Position numbers and translations under genes: made by a program
Part shown: positions 54,656 through 62,947 of the stretch, piece after piece
Layout of the letters: the number at the start of each line of letters is the position of its first letter
How positions within the stretch are numbered: position 1 is the stretch's first letter
NCBI GenBank assembly: GCA_963775395.1
Contig: CAVZIX010000002.1
Location: 69,041 to 133,040 of the forward strand
DNA: 64,000 nucleotides
Direction of reading: 5' to 3'
From: JAIBJN01 sp963775395
Lineage (GTDB): Bacteria > Actinomycetota > Thermoleophilia > Gaiellales > Gaiellaceae
Notes under the pieces: generated by a model
Database searches by the model: none
What the model was told of the DNA's origin: nothing
Seen by the model: the letters and a program-made list of their open reading frames with translations, nothing else

Positions 54656-56076
54656 GCGTCGGGACGCCCAGAAGCGAGACATTCGTGCAGGACCTGCGTG
54701 ATCTCGTAGGAGACGACGCGGTCATCGCCGACGCGGACGGCCTCGAGCGCTACGCCGCCGACACGTACTGGAAGGCGCTCGCGACGCAGGCGAGCGGGAG
54801 CCCGCTCGGTCTTCCGGACGTCGCCGTCCTGCCGGCCGACGAGGCCGGCGTCGCTCGAGTGCTCCGCTTTGCCAACGAGCGAGGTCTTCCCGTGGTCCCC
54901 CGCGGAGGCGGCTCGGGAAGCCAGGGAGGAGCAGTTCCGGTCGGGGGCGGCATCCTCCTCGATCTCACACGCCTCGACCGCATCGTCGAGGTGGACGAGG
55001 AGTCGCTGACCGTGACGGCCGAGGCGGGCGTCAAGGGCGACGTGCTCGAACGCGCCTTGAACGAGCGGGGGCTCATGCTCCCGCATTACCCGGCTTCGGT
55101 GGATCTGGCAACGGTCGGCGGGTACGTCGCCGCCCGCGGCTCCGGGGTGCTCTCGACGCGCTACGGCAAGATCGAGGATCTCGTGCTCTCACTCCGCGTC
55201 GCGCTCGCGGACGGGACCGTGATCGAGACCGTCAGCGTCCCCAGGCATGCGGTCGGGCCGGAGCTGACACAGCTCTTCATCGGCTCCGAGGGCACGCTGG
55301 GCGTCATCACCCGCGCGACCCTGCAGCTCGCGCCCCTCCCGGCCGCGCGCCGCTTCGAGGCGATCTCGTTCGCGTCCGTGCCCGAAGGGATCGCCACGGT
55401 GCGCTCCATCATCGCGCGCGGCCTGCGCCCGTCGGTCGTGCGCATGTACGACGAGGTGGCCACCCGCACGTCGCTCGGGCCAGTTGTCGAGCAGGAGCTC
55501 GAGGGTGTCTGCACGGTCTTCTGCTTCGAGGGCGAGCCTGCGGTTGCCGACGCGGAGGCGGAGACGCTGCTGGCGCTCGCTCGCGAGCGCGGCGCTGTCG
55601 TCCTCGACGGCAGGCTCGGCGAGACGTGGTGGAAGCGCCGCTACGAGTTCTACAAGCCGCCGCACCATCCGCAGCTCCCCGCTATCTGGGGGACGATCGA
55701 GGCCGTCGCTCCCTACGCTCGCATCTACGGCGTCTACCTGGCGGTGAAGGAGGCGGTCGAGGCGCCCTACGCCGAGCACGGGCTCGCGCTCAAGGTGCAC
55801 TTCAGCCACTGGTATCCATGGGGGACGATGATGTACGGCCGCTTCATCGTCCCGGACGGCGGGCCCGAGGCCGTCGACCTACACGATCGTATCTGGGCGG
55901 ACGCCGTGCAGGCGATGCTCGGCGCCGGCGGCGTCATGAACGACCACCACGGCGTCGGGCTCAAGCTCGCGCCGTACATGCGGGCCCAGCACGGGCCTGC
56001 GCTCGACGTCCTGCGCCGGATCAAGGAGGTGCTCGACCCGAACCGGATCATGAACCCGGGCAAGCTCGATCTGTAA
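54652..56076 (+). CDS. GlcD-like FAD-dependent 2-hydroxy acid oxidase/dehydrogenase
   Basis: A 474-residue VAO-family flavoenzyme of the glycolate/D-lactate type. The FAD-binding N-terminal part has VPRGGGSGSQGGAVPVGGGILLDLTRLDRI and ASVDLATVGGYVAARGSG. The C-terminal cap (SHWYPWGTMMYGRFIV, then GGVMNDHHGVG with the active-site histidines) ends in DPNRIMNPGKL. It oxidises 2-hydroxy acids; the substrate is not told by sequence. It is coupled to the cupin gene. Confidence 0.9.
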   Translation: MSVGTPRSETFVQDLRDLVGDDAVIADADGLERYAADTYWKALATQASGSPLGLPDVAVLPADEAGVARVLRFANERGLPVVPRGGGSGSQGGAVPVGGGILLDLTRLDRIVEVDEESLTVTAEAGVKGDVLERALNERGLMLPHYPASVDLATVGGYVAARGSGVLSTRYGKIEDLVLSLRVALADGTVIETVSVPRHAVGPELTQLFIGSEGTLGVITRATLQLAPLPAARRFEAISFASVPEGIATVRSIIARGLRPSVVRMYDEVATRTSLGPVVEQELEGVCTVFCFEGEPAVADAEAETLLALARERGAVVLDGRLGETWWKRRYEFYKPPHHPQLPAIWGTIEAVAPYARIYGVYLAVKEAVEAPYAEHGLALKVHFSHWYPWGTMMYGRFIVPDGGPEAVDLHDRIWADAVQAMLGAGGVMNDHHGVGLKLAPYMRAQHGPALDVLRRIKEVLDPNRIMNPGKLDL

Positions 56077-56103
56077 CGCAGTCGGCAACGCGAGGAGGAC
56101 CGA

Positions 56104-57006
56104 ATGGCACTGAAGGTGGCGATGCACAACTGGATGCGGCCCGAGCCGATCGAGACGACGATCCGGCGGCTGGCTCGCTTCGGCTACGACGGAATCGAGA
56201 TCTCCGGCGAGCCGGCGCTCTACGACGCGAGGCAGGTGCGCTCGCTGCTCGACGAGCACGGCCTCGAGTGCTGGGGCTCCGTGACGCTCATGGTCGGCGG
56301 ACGCGACCTGCTGCACGAGGACAAGTACGTGCGCATCGGCAGCGTCCAGTACGTCAAGGACACGATCGACCTGATCAAGGCGCTCGGCGGCTCGATCCTG
56401 ACCGTCGTCCCGTCGACCGTCGGCAAGGTCACGCCCATGTCCACTCCCGAGGAGGAGTGGAAGTGGGCGGTCGAGAGCCTGAAGGAGTGCCAGGCGCACG
56501 CCGAGAGCAGCGGAGTCCGGCTCGCGCTCGAGCCGCTGAACCGCTTCGAGACCTACTTCCTGAACCGCTGCGACCAGGCGCTGGCGCTGTCGGAGGACGT
56601 CGGTGGCGACTGCGGTGTCTGCCTCGACATCTTCCACATGAACATCGAGGAGGCCGACTGGCCCTCCGCCATCAGGGCCGCCGGCGACAAGCTCGTCGAC
56701 TTCCACGTAGCCGACAACAACCGCATGCCCCCCGGCCAGGGCGCGATCGACTGGGAGCTGATCCTGCGCACGCTCGGCGAGGTCGGCTACGAGGGCTACG
56801 TGACCGTCGAGTTCGTGGCCACGGTCGATCGCAGCCGAATCTCCGAGCGCACCGAGATCGGTGACGCGTCCGAGGCCGACGCAAGCGTGGGCCTCGAGCA
56901 GTTCCTGCGCGACCACGGCACGGGCGCCGTTCCCGAGGAGCTGTACGACCGGTACGTGCAGGAGTCGATCGACTGCCTGCGCCAGAGCGCGGCGGCACCC
57001 GCTTAG
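56104..57006 (+). CDS. ketose 3-epimerase-like TIM barrel (AP endonuclease 2 family)
   Basis: A 300-residue sugar isomerase/epimerase. Metal-binding residues are Glu in LALEPLNRFETY (about 140-151), Asp in GVCLDIFHMNIEEADW, His in VDFHVADNNRM and the final Glu in YVTVEFVA, the pattern of D-tagatose 3-epimerase and D-psicose epimerases. The start ATG at 56104 follows GAGGAGG. It is one of three such barrels in the region (also 45668-46681 and 59956-60954). Confidence 0.88.
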   Translation: MALKVAMHNWMRPEPIETTIRRLARFGYDGIEISGEPALYDARQVRSLLDEHGLECWGSVTLMVGGRDLLHEDKYVRIGSVQYVKDTIDLIKALGGSILTVVPSTVGKVTPMSTPEEEWKWAVESLKECQAHAESSGVRLALEPLNRFETYFLNRCDQALALSEDVGGDCGVCLDIFHMNIEEADWPSAIRAAGDKLVDFHVADNNRMPPGQGAIDWELILRTLGEVGYEGYVTVEFVATVDRSRISERTEIGDASEADASVGLEQFLRDHGTGAVPEELYDRYVQESIDCLRQSAAAPA

Positions 57007-57014
57007 GAGGTCCG

Positions 57015-57869
57015 ATGGAGCTTCCTTCTTACAACATCGCCGATCTCGCCCCGCCGGACATTCAGGCCTACTTGGGCGAGAAGGACATCGTGATGATCCC
57101 CATCGCGAGCCTGGAGCAGCACGGGCCCCATCTGCCGCTCGCGACCGACACGATCCAGGCCGACGAGATCACCCGGCGCGCGGCCGAGCGGGCGGAGGTC
57201 CTGTACACGCCCTGTGTCTGGTTCGGCTACTCGCCGCAGCACATGTACGGGCCCGGCGAAGGGACCGGGACGATCACGATCCGCTCGCAGATCCTCCTCG
57301 ACGTCTACCGCGACGTGGCGCGCTCGCTCATTCACCACGGGTTCAACCGGCTCGTGTTCGTCAACAACCACGGCTCGAATACGAAGATCATCGACCCGCT
57401 GCTGCGGCGGATCCGCTACGAGACCGGCGCCTTCGTCACGTTCTCGAAGCTCTACGCCGAGCGGTATCTCGGCCTCATCGACCCGGTCATGGAGAACCCG
57501 CCCGAGGAGACGCCGGGTTGGCACTCCAGCGAGCTCGAGACCGCTCAGGTGATGGCGCACGACGAGCGGCTGGTCCGCATGGACCGGGCCGTGAACCAGA
57601 AGGTAAAGCGCCCGGACTGGTTCCCTGAGGGATTCGTCAAGCTGGACGGGGCGCCGGAGGTCGAGTTCCAGGGGTATCAGTACTTCCTCTTCCCCACGGA
57701 CCACAGCGACTTCACGCCGAGCGGCGTGATCGGGAACCCGTTCAGGGCGACCGCGGAGAAGGGGGAGCGGACGTACGAGCTGTACGCCGAGCACCTCGCC
57801 GCGGCGCTGGAGGAGTTCCAGAAGGTGCCGGTCGAGGTGCACACGCGGGAGTGGCGCGACCGGGCATGA
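57015..57869 (+). CDS. creatininase-family amidohydrolase
   Basis: A 284-residue metal hydrolase. The creatininase motifs are SLEQHGPHLPLATDT (about 31-45), supplying Glu, His and Asp, NNHGSN and HSSELETAQVM. The family acts on creatinine, on formamide precursors, and as IolN in Thermotoga inositol degradation, where it opens a ring diketone. In this operon a ring-opening role is more likely than creatinine use. It follows the epimerase by 8 bp with an AGGAGG ribosome site. Confidence 0.9.
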   Translation: MELPSYNIADLAPPDIQAYLGEKDIVMIPIASLEQHGPHLPLATDTIQADEITRRAAERAEVLYTPCVWFGYSPQHMYGPGEGTGTITIRSQILLDVYRDVARSLIHHGFNRLVFVNNHGSNTKIIDPLLRRIRYETGAFVTFSKLYAERYLGLIDPVMENPPEETPGWHSSELETAQVMAHDERLVRMDRAVNQKVKRPDWFPEGFVKLDGAPEVEFQGYQYFLFPTDHSDFTPSGVIGNPFRATAEKGERTYELYAEHLAAALEEFQKVPVEVHTREWRDRA

Positions 57870-57879
57870 CGGGGGGCCT

Positions 57880-59121
57880 GTGAAGGACGAGCCACAGATC
57901 GCGCTGATCGGCACGCTCGACACGAAGGGCGACGAGATCGCCTACGTGCGCGAGCGACTGGCGGGCCTCGGTGTCCGCCCGGTTGTCATCGACTCGGGGA
58001 TCCTGGGTGAGCCGGGCACGAGCGCCGACATCACGCGTGAAGAGGTGGCCAGCGAGGGGGGCTACGAGCTGGAGCGCATCCAGTCGGCGGGGAGCCGGGG
58101 CTCGGCGGTCGAGTTGATGGAAGAGGGAGTGCGCGCGGTCTGCCTTCGCCTCTGGCTCGAGGGCCGCCTGGACGGAGTGCTCTGCCTGGGTGGCGCGGAG
58201 GGAGCGCTCCTGGGAGCGGCCGCGATGCACGCGCTTCCGGTCGGCGTCCCCAAGCTGATCGTGACGCCGAGCGCCTCGGGCCGCCGTGCGTTCGGCCCCT
58301 TCGTCGGCGAGAGCGACGTGCTCGTCATGCATTCGGTCGTCGACATCCTCGGACTCAACCCGATCGCGCGGGCCGTGTTCGACAACGCGGCCGCCGCCGT
58401 CGCGGGCATGGCTCGGGACGCAGGACGCCCGCTCCAGGACCTGGGCGGACGGAGCGTGGGCATCACGATGCTGGGCCACACCACGCCGGCGGTCATGCGT
58501 ATCCGCACGGCGCTCGAGCGCGCCGGCCACGAGCCGGTCATCTTCCACGCGAACGGTGTCGGCGGGCCCGCGATGGAGAAGCTCGTCGAAGCGGGCGCAC
58601 TCGCCGGCGTGATCGACTACACGCTCTCCGAGCTCGCGAACTCGCTCCTGGACGGGCTTCATTCGACAGGGCCCGATCGCCTCCGCGCCGCGGGCGCGAG
58701 GGGCCTCCCGCAGGTTGTCGTTCCCGGCTGCGTCGACTTCTTCAACCAGGGCGCGCCCAGCACCCTTCCCGCCGAGTACCGCACGCGCCAGAGCTACTAC
58801 CACAATCCGGTCGCCACTCTGGTCCGGCTCGAGCCCGGGGAGATGGCCGAGCTGGGACGCGTCGTCGCCGACCGGCTCAACGGGGCGCAGGGGCCCGTGC
58901 ACGTCCTCGCTCCGACCCGCGGCTTCTCGCTGGCCGACGTCGAGGGAGGCGACCTCTGGTTTCCGGAGGCCGACGCCGCGTTCCTGGACGCTCTCGGAAC
59001 CGCGCTTCGGCCCGACATTCAGCTCGAGCTCGTCGAGACCCACGTGAACGACCCGGCGTTCGCAGATCTCGTCGCTGAGCGGTATCTCGTCCTGGCCTCC
59101 ACGCCGACGTCCGCGACCTGA
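57880..59121 (+). CDS. Tm-1-like ATP-binding domain protein (UPF0261), copy 2
   Basis: A 413-residue paralogue of the Tm-1-like protein at 52180. Both have IGTLDTKGDE near the start, ALPVGVPKLIV, HSVVDILGLN and the FDNAAAAVAGM helix, and TLVRLEP. Copies clearly diverge across the sequence and are not a recent duplication. It lacks an adjacent PEP-hydrolase gene, so it may serve another step or partner with the same TIM barrel. The GTG at 57880 is the start. Confidence 0.88.
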   Translation: MKDEPQIALIGTLDTKGDEIAYVRERLAGLGVRPVVIDSGILGEPGTSADITREEVASEGGYELERIQSAGSRGSAVELMEEGVRAVCLRLWLEGRLDGVLCLGGAEGALLGAAAMHALPVGVPKLIVTPSASGRRAFGPFVGESDVLVMHSVVDILGLNPIARAVFDNAAAAVAGMARDAGRPLQDLGGRSVGITMLGHTTPAVMRIRTALERAGHEPVIFHANGVGGPAMEKLVEAGALAGVIDYTLSELANSLLDGLHSTGPDRLRAAGARGLPQVVVPGCVDFFNQGAPSTLPAEYRTRQSYYHNPVATLVRLEPGEMAELGRVVADRLNGAQGPVHVLAPTRGFSLADVEGGDLWFPEADAAFLDALGTALRPDIQLELVETHVNDPAFADLVAERYLVLASTPTSAT

Positions 59122-59134
59122 TGAGGACGGTCTG

Positions 59135-59944
59135 ATGCCGGCCGACATTCGCAGAGCCAGCATTCTCGAGAGGATCCAGCGCGACGGAGGCGCGTCGATC
59201 GCCGAGCTTGCGCGCGACTACGGCGTCTCGCACATCACGGTGCACCGCGACCTCGCGCGACTCGCGCGAGAGGGACTCATCGAGCGTGTGCACGGGGGCG
59301 CCCGCCCACCTGGCAGCGGTCCCAGAGAGCTCCGCGTGCCGACCGACTGGACAAAGCGGCTCAAGCAGGCCTTGCCGGCGAAGCAGGCAATCGCGGCGCG
59401 CGCCGCCGGTTTCGTCGAGGACGGCTCGACGATCTTCGTCGACTCGTCCACGACCTGCCTCGTGCTCGCCCGCCACCTGGAACGCCACCCGCCGCGGGCG
59501 CTCACCCTCGTCACGAATTCCCCGGCGATCGCTGTCGAGCTTCACGCAGAGTCCATCCACGTCGTCGTGACTCCCGGCGAGGTCGACCAGACGCTCCGCA
59601 TGATCGGCGGCCGGTGGGCGGCGGAGTTCCTCGCGGGTCTGAACATGGAAACGGCCTTCGTCTCGGCTGGAGGGGTCACGCTCGAAAACGGGCTGACCAC
59701 GACGCGGCGGGCGCTTGCCGACACCCTCAACGCCGCGTCGGATTCCTCGGCGAAGACGATCGGCCTGATCGACTCGTCGAAGTTCGGCCTCTCGGCACTG
59801 CTCGCGATCGCGCGCCCGGAGGAGCTCGACGCCCTGGTCGTCGACGACGGCCTTCCCCGGGAGACGATCGACGCCTACGAGGCGGCCGGCGTCAACCTCA
59901 TCCTGGCCGACGGCCAGACGCCCGCTGCGTTCAAAACCGCCTAA
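59135..59944 (+). CDS. DeoR/GlpR-family transcriptional regulator
   Basis: A 269-residue regulator. The N-terminal helix-turn-helix RRASILERIQRDGGASIAELARDYGVSHITVHRDLARL (6-43) is followed by the family's LIERVHGGA. The C-terminal sugar-phosphate sensor has VDSSTTCLVLARHL, TNSP, SAGGVTLENGL and IDSSKFG. Members are usually repressors released by a sugar phosphate. As the only regulator in the operon it probably controls it, with the direct repeat at 46939-46971 as candidate site. Confidence 0.9.
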   Translation: MPADIRRASILERIQRDGGASIAELARDYGVSHITVHRDLARLAREGLIERVHGGARPPGSGPRELRVPTDWTKRLKQALPAKQAIAARAAGFVEDGSTIFVDSSTTCLVLARHLERHPPRALTLVTNSPAIAVELHAESIHVVVTPGEVDQTLRMIGGRWAAEFLAGLNMETAFVSAGGVTLENGLTTTRRALADTLNAASDSSAKTIGLIDSSKFGLSALLAIARPEELDALVVDDGLPRETIDAYEAAGVNLILADGQTPAAFKTA

Positions 59945-59955
59945 GGAGGACCCGA

Positions 59956-60954
59956 ATGGCACGTCCCGTCACGCTCTTCACCGGCCAGTGGGCCGATCTG
60001 CCGCTGGAGGAGCTGGCCAGCAAGGCCTCCACCTGGGGCTTCGACGGCCTCGAGCTTGCTTGCTGGGGGGATCATTTCGACGTCGACGAGGCGCTGTCCG
60101 ATCCGGACTATGTGGACGGACGCCGGGAGATCCTGGAACGCCACGGCCTTCAGTGCTTTGCGATCTCGACGCACCTCGTCAGCCAGGCCGTCTGTGACCC
60201 TGTCGACGAGCGCCACCAGGCGGTCCTGCCCCCCGACGTCTGGGGTGACGGCGATCCCGAAGGCGTGCGTAGCCGCGCGGCCGACAAGGTGAAAGACACT
60301 GCACGCGCGGCCGCGAGGTTCGGCGTCACCCAGGTGAACGGCTTCACCGGCTCGAGCATCTGGCACCTCCTCTATTCGTTCCCGCCGAACGACTTCGAGA
60401 GGATCGAGGCGGGCTACCGGGACTTCCGGGAGCGCTGGGGCCCGATCCTGGATGTCTTCGAAGCGGAGGGCGTTCGCTACGGCCTCGAGGTACACCCCAC
60501 CGAGATCGCCTACGACTTCGTCACCACGCGCAAGGCGCTCGCTGCGATCGACCGCCGCGAGGCGTTCGGAATCAACTTCGACCCGAGCCATTTCGCCCAC
60601 CAGTTCCTCGACTCGGCTGCATTCGTCGAGGAGTTCGCCGACCGCATCTACCACGTCCATGTCAAGGACTCGAAGAAGACCCTCGACGGGCGCAGCTCGA
60701 TCCTCGGCGGGCACTTGAACTTCGGGGAGGCCGGGCGCGGCTGGGACTTCGTCTCGCCGGGGCACGGAGACGTCGACCTCGAGTCGGTCATCCGCGCCCT
60801 CAACCGGATCGGCTACGACGGGCCGCTCTCGATCGAGTGGGAGGACGCCGGCATGGATCGCGAATGGGGCGCCCAGGACGCCCTGGGCTTCGTCCGCAGG
60901 AGCGACTTCACCCCGTCCACGCTCGCGTTCGACGCCGCCTACGAGAGGAGCTGA
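59956..60954 (+). CDS. sugar phosphate isomerase/epimerase-like TIM barrel
   Basis: A 332-residue TIM barrel of the AP endonuclease 2 superfamily. LFTGQWADLPLEELASKASTWGFDGLELACWG opens it; EVHPTEIAYDF (Glu), NFDPSHFAHQF (Asp and His), IYHVHVKDSK (His) and LSIEWEDAG (Glu) are the metal-binding strands. This set is common next to Gfo/Idh dehydrogenases in 3-keto-sugar and inositol pathways. The ATG at 59956 follows GGAGG; the longer open frame upstream is antisense-like and overlaps the regulator gene. Confidence 0.88.
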   Translation: MARPVTLFTGQWADLPLEELASKASTWGFDGLELACWGDHFDVDEALSDPDYVDGRREILERHGLQCFAISTHLVSQAVCDPVDERHQAVLPPDVWGDGDPEGVRSRAADKVKDTARAAARFGVTQVNGFTGSSIWHLLYSFPPNDFERIEAGYRDFRERWGPILDVFEAEGVRYGLEVHPTEIAYDFVTTRKALAAIDRREAFGINFDPSHFAHQFLDSAAFVEEFADRIYHVHVKDSKKTLDGRSSILGGHLNFGEAGRGWDFVSPGHGDVDLESVIRALNRIGYDGPLSIEWEDAGMDREWGAQDALGFVRRSDFTPSTLAFDAAYERS

Positions 60955-60972
60955 CGATGGCCGACGAGAGAG

Positions 60973-62124
60973 ATGTCGGCTTCCTCACGATGGGGCGGGC
61001 CGGCGGCCCAGAGCGACCTTCGGACGATCGGGATCGGCATGCTCGGCTACGCCTTCATGGGGAAGGCCCACTCGAACGCCTACCGGAAGATCGCCTACAT
61101 GACCTGGCCGCCGCCACTGATGCCGCGACTCGTGGCGGTCTCCGGGAGGACGGAGGAGGCGGTCGCGGAAGCTGCGCGACGCTACGGCTTCGAGGGCTAC
61201 ACGACCGACTGGCACGAGCTGCTTGCGAACGACGAGGTCGAGCTCTTCGACAACAGCGGGCCGAACAACCTGCACGCGGAGCCGACGATCGCAGCGGCCG
61301 AGGCCGGCAAGCATGTCGTCTGCGAGAAGCCGCTGGCCCGCACGGCCGACGAGAGCCACGAGGTCTGGCAGCGCGTGGCAGCGACCGGTGTCAAGCACAT
61401 GTGCGCCTTCAACTACCGGTTCGTCCCGGCCGTACGCCTCGCGCGCGAGATGCTGGAGGCCGGGGAGCTGGGCGACATCCACCACTTCAGGGGACGCTAT
61501 CTCCAGGAATGGGGCGACATCGACGACCAGGTCTGGCGGTTCGAGCGAGAGGCCGCCGGCTCGGGCGCCCTCGGCGACCTGGGCGCGCACGTGATCGACC
61601 TGGCGCGCTACCTCGTCGGAGAGATCGAGTCGGTGAGCGGGGCCACGCGTGCGTTCAAGGAGGGCCGCGACGTGGACGACGCGTTCGAGTCGGTCGTCGA
61701 ATTCGAGAACGGGGCCATCGGCACGATCGAAGCCTCACGGTTCTGCCCGGGCCGCAAGAATGCCTTCGCCTGGGAGATCAACGGCTCGAAGGGCTCGATC
61801 GCCTTCGACCTCGAGCGGCTGAACGAGCTTCAGGTCCACCTGCGCGACTCGACGCCGGGCGAACGCGCACAGGGATTCCGCAGCGTGCTCGTCTCCGAGG
61901 CCGACCATCCCTTCTGGGAGCACTGGTGGCCCCACGGCCACATCATCGGCTGGGAGCACTCCTTCGTGCACGAGCTGCACCATCTTCTGACGGCGATCGC
62001 CGAGGACGGGGCGGTTGCGCCTCACGGGGCAACGTTCGAGGACGGCTATCGGGCCGCCGAGGTCTGCGACGCGATCGTGCGCTCCAGCGAGTCGGGCCGG
62101 CGGGAGGAGATCGCGTATCGCTAG
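60973..62124 (+). CDS. Gfo/Idh/MocA-family dehydrogenase
   Basis: A 383-residue NAD(P)-linked sugar or cyclitol dehydrogenase. The Rossmann part IGIGMLGYAFMGKAHSNAY is followed by DNSGPNNLHAEPTIAAAEAGKHVVCEKPLA, which includes the catalytic EKP. C-terminal GALGDLGAHVIDLARYLVG contains the family His. The ATG at 60973 is in frame with all homology. An ATG at 60957 with the better ribosome site is in another frame and would read MADERDVGFLTMG, then run out of frame near 61010. See findings. Confidence 0.88.
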   Translation: MSASSRWGGPAAQSDLRTIGIGMLGYAFMGKAHSNAYRKIAYMTWPPPLMPRLVAVSGRTEEAVAEAARRYGFEGYTTDWHELLANDEVELFDNSGPNNLHAEPTIAAAEAGKHVVCEKPLARTADESHEVWQRVAATGVKHMCAFNYRFVPAVRLAREMLEAGELGDIHHFRGRYLQEWGDIDDQVWRFEREAAGSGALGDLGAHVIDLARYLVGEIESVSGATRAFKEGRDVDDAFESVVEFENGAIGTIEASRFCPGRKNAFAWEINGSKGSIAFDLERLNELQVHLRDSTPGERAQGFRSVLVSEADHPFWEHWWPHGHIIGWEHSFVHELHHLLTAIAEDGAVAPHGATFEDGYRAAEVCDAIVRSSESGRREEIAYR

Positions 62125-62947
62125 CGCCCGCCTGAACCGGCTCTTCGGCGCCGACGGGCGCTGCTTCGACGTCGCCGTGGACCACGGCTTCTTCGGGGAG
62201 CCGTCCTTCCTCGCGGGGATCGAAGACCTGGAGCGAGCGGTGCACACGCTCGTGGACGCCGGCCCCGACGCGATCCAGCTCTCCCCCGGCGAGGCTCCGC
62301 TCCTCCAACAGATGGCCGGTCCCCACAAGCCGGCGCTCGTGCTGCGCACCGACGTCGCGAACGTGTACGGCCCGAGCCCTCCACGCTCGCTCTGGAGCGA
62401 GCTCGTCGAGGACGCTGTCGCGCGGGCGTTGCGCCTCGATGCCGCCTGCGTGGTCGTCAACCTCCTCTCGCTCCCTGGGGAGCCGGAGCTCTACCGGCAG
62501 TGCGTCCGCAATGTCTCGAAACTGCGCGCCGCCTGCGAGCCTCTTGGTCTGCCCGTCATGGTCGAGCCGCTTGCGATGAAGCCGGGCGAGGCCGGGTACG
62601 GCGTGAACGGGGATGTCGATACGGTCGTGACACTCGTTCGCCAGGCCGCCGAGCTGGGCGCCGACGTCATCAAGGCTGACCCCACCGACGAGCTCGGCGA
62701 GTACGGGCGCGTTGTGGAGGCGGCCGGCCGCGTGCCGGTGCTCGTGCGGGGCGGCGGGCGCGCGTCGGACGAGGAGATCTTGCGCCGCACCGAAACGGTC
62801 CTCGAGCAGGGCGCGGCCGGAATCGTCTACGGGCGCAACGTCGTCCAGCACGCGAACCCGGCCGGGATGACGCGTGCGCTCATGGAGATCGTCCACAAGG
62901 GCACGTCCGCCGAGGAGGCGCTCGCAGGCCTCACCGCCGGTGCCTGA
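62117..62947 (+). CDS. class I aldolase, FbaB/LacD/DeoC-like
   Basis: A (beta-alpha)8 Schiff-base aldolase, about 276 residues. Diagnostic parts are DVAVDHGFFGEPSF near the start, ADVIKADPTDELGEYGRVV (Schiff-base Lys in IKAD, about 185) and a GGGRASDEEILRRTE phosphate loop. It cleaves or condenses a sugar acid or keto-sugar with a three-carbon unit. The start is unusual: ATC at 62117 with GGGAGGAG 7 bp upstream, or CTG at 62132; no standard start codon is near. It overlaps the upstream dehydrogenase end. Confidence 0.82.
   Translation: MASARLNRLFGADGRCFDVAVDHGFFGEPSFLAGIEDLERAVHTLVDAGPDAIQLSPGEAPLLQQMAGPHKPALVLRTDVANVYGPSPPRSLWSELVEDAVARALRLDAACVVVNLLSLPGEPELYRQCVRNVSKLRAACEPLGLPVMVEPLAMKPGEAGYGVNGDVDTVVTLVRQAAELGADVIKADPTDELGEYGRVVEAAGRVPVLVRGGGRASDEEILRRTETVLEQGAAGIVYGRNVVQHANPAGMTRALMEIVHKGTSAEEALAGLTAGA

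Noticed and set aside
56104..60954. Recent duplication of the TIM-barrel isomerase genes or of the two Tm-1-like genes
   Set aside because: The paralogues share only family motifs along their length, so they are old paralogues rather than a tandem duplication in this window.
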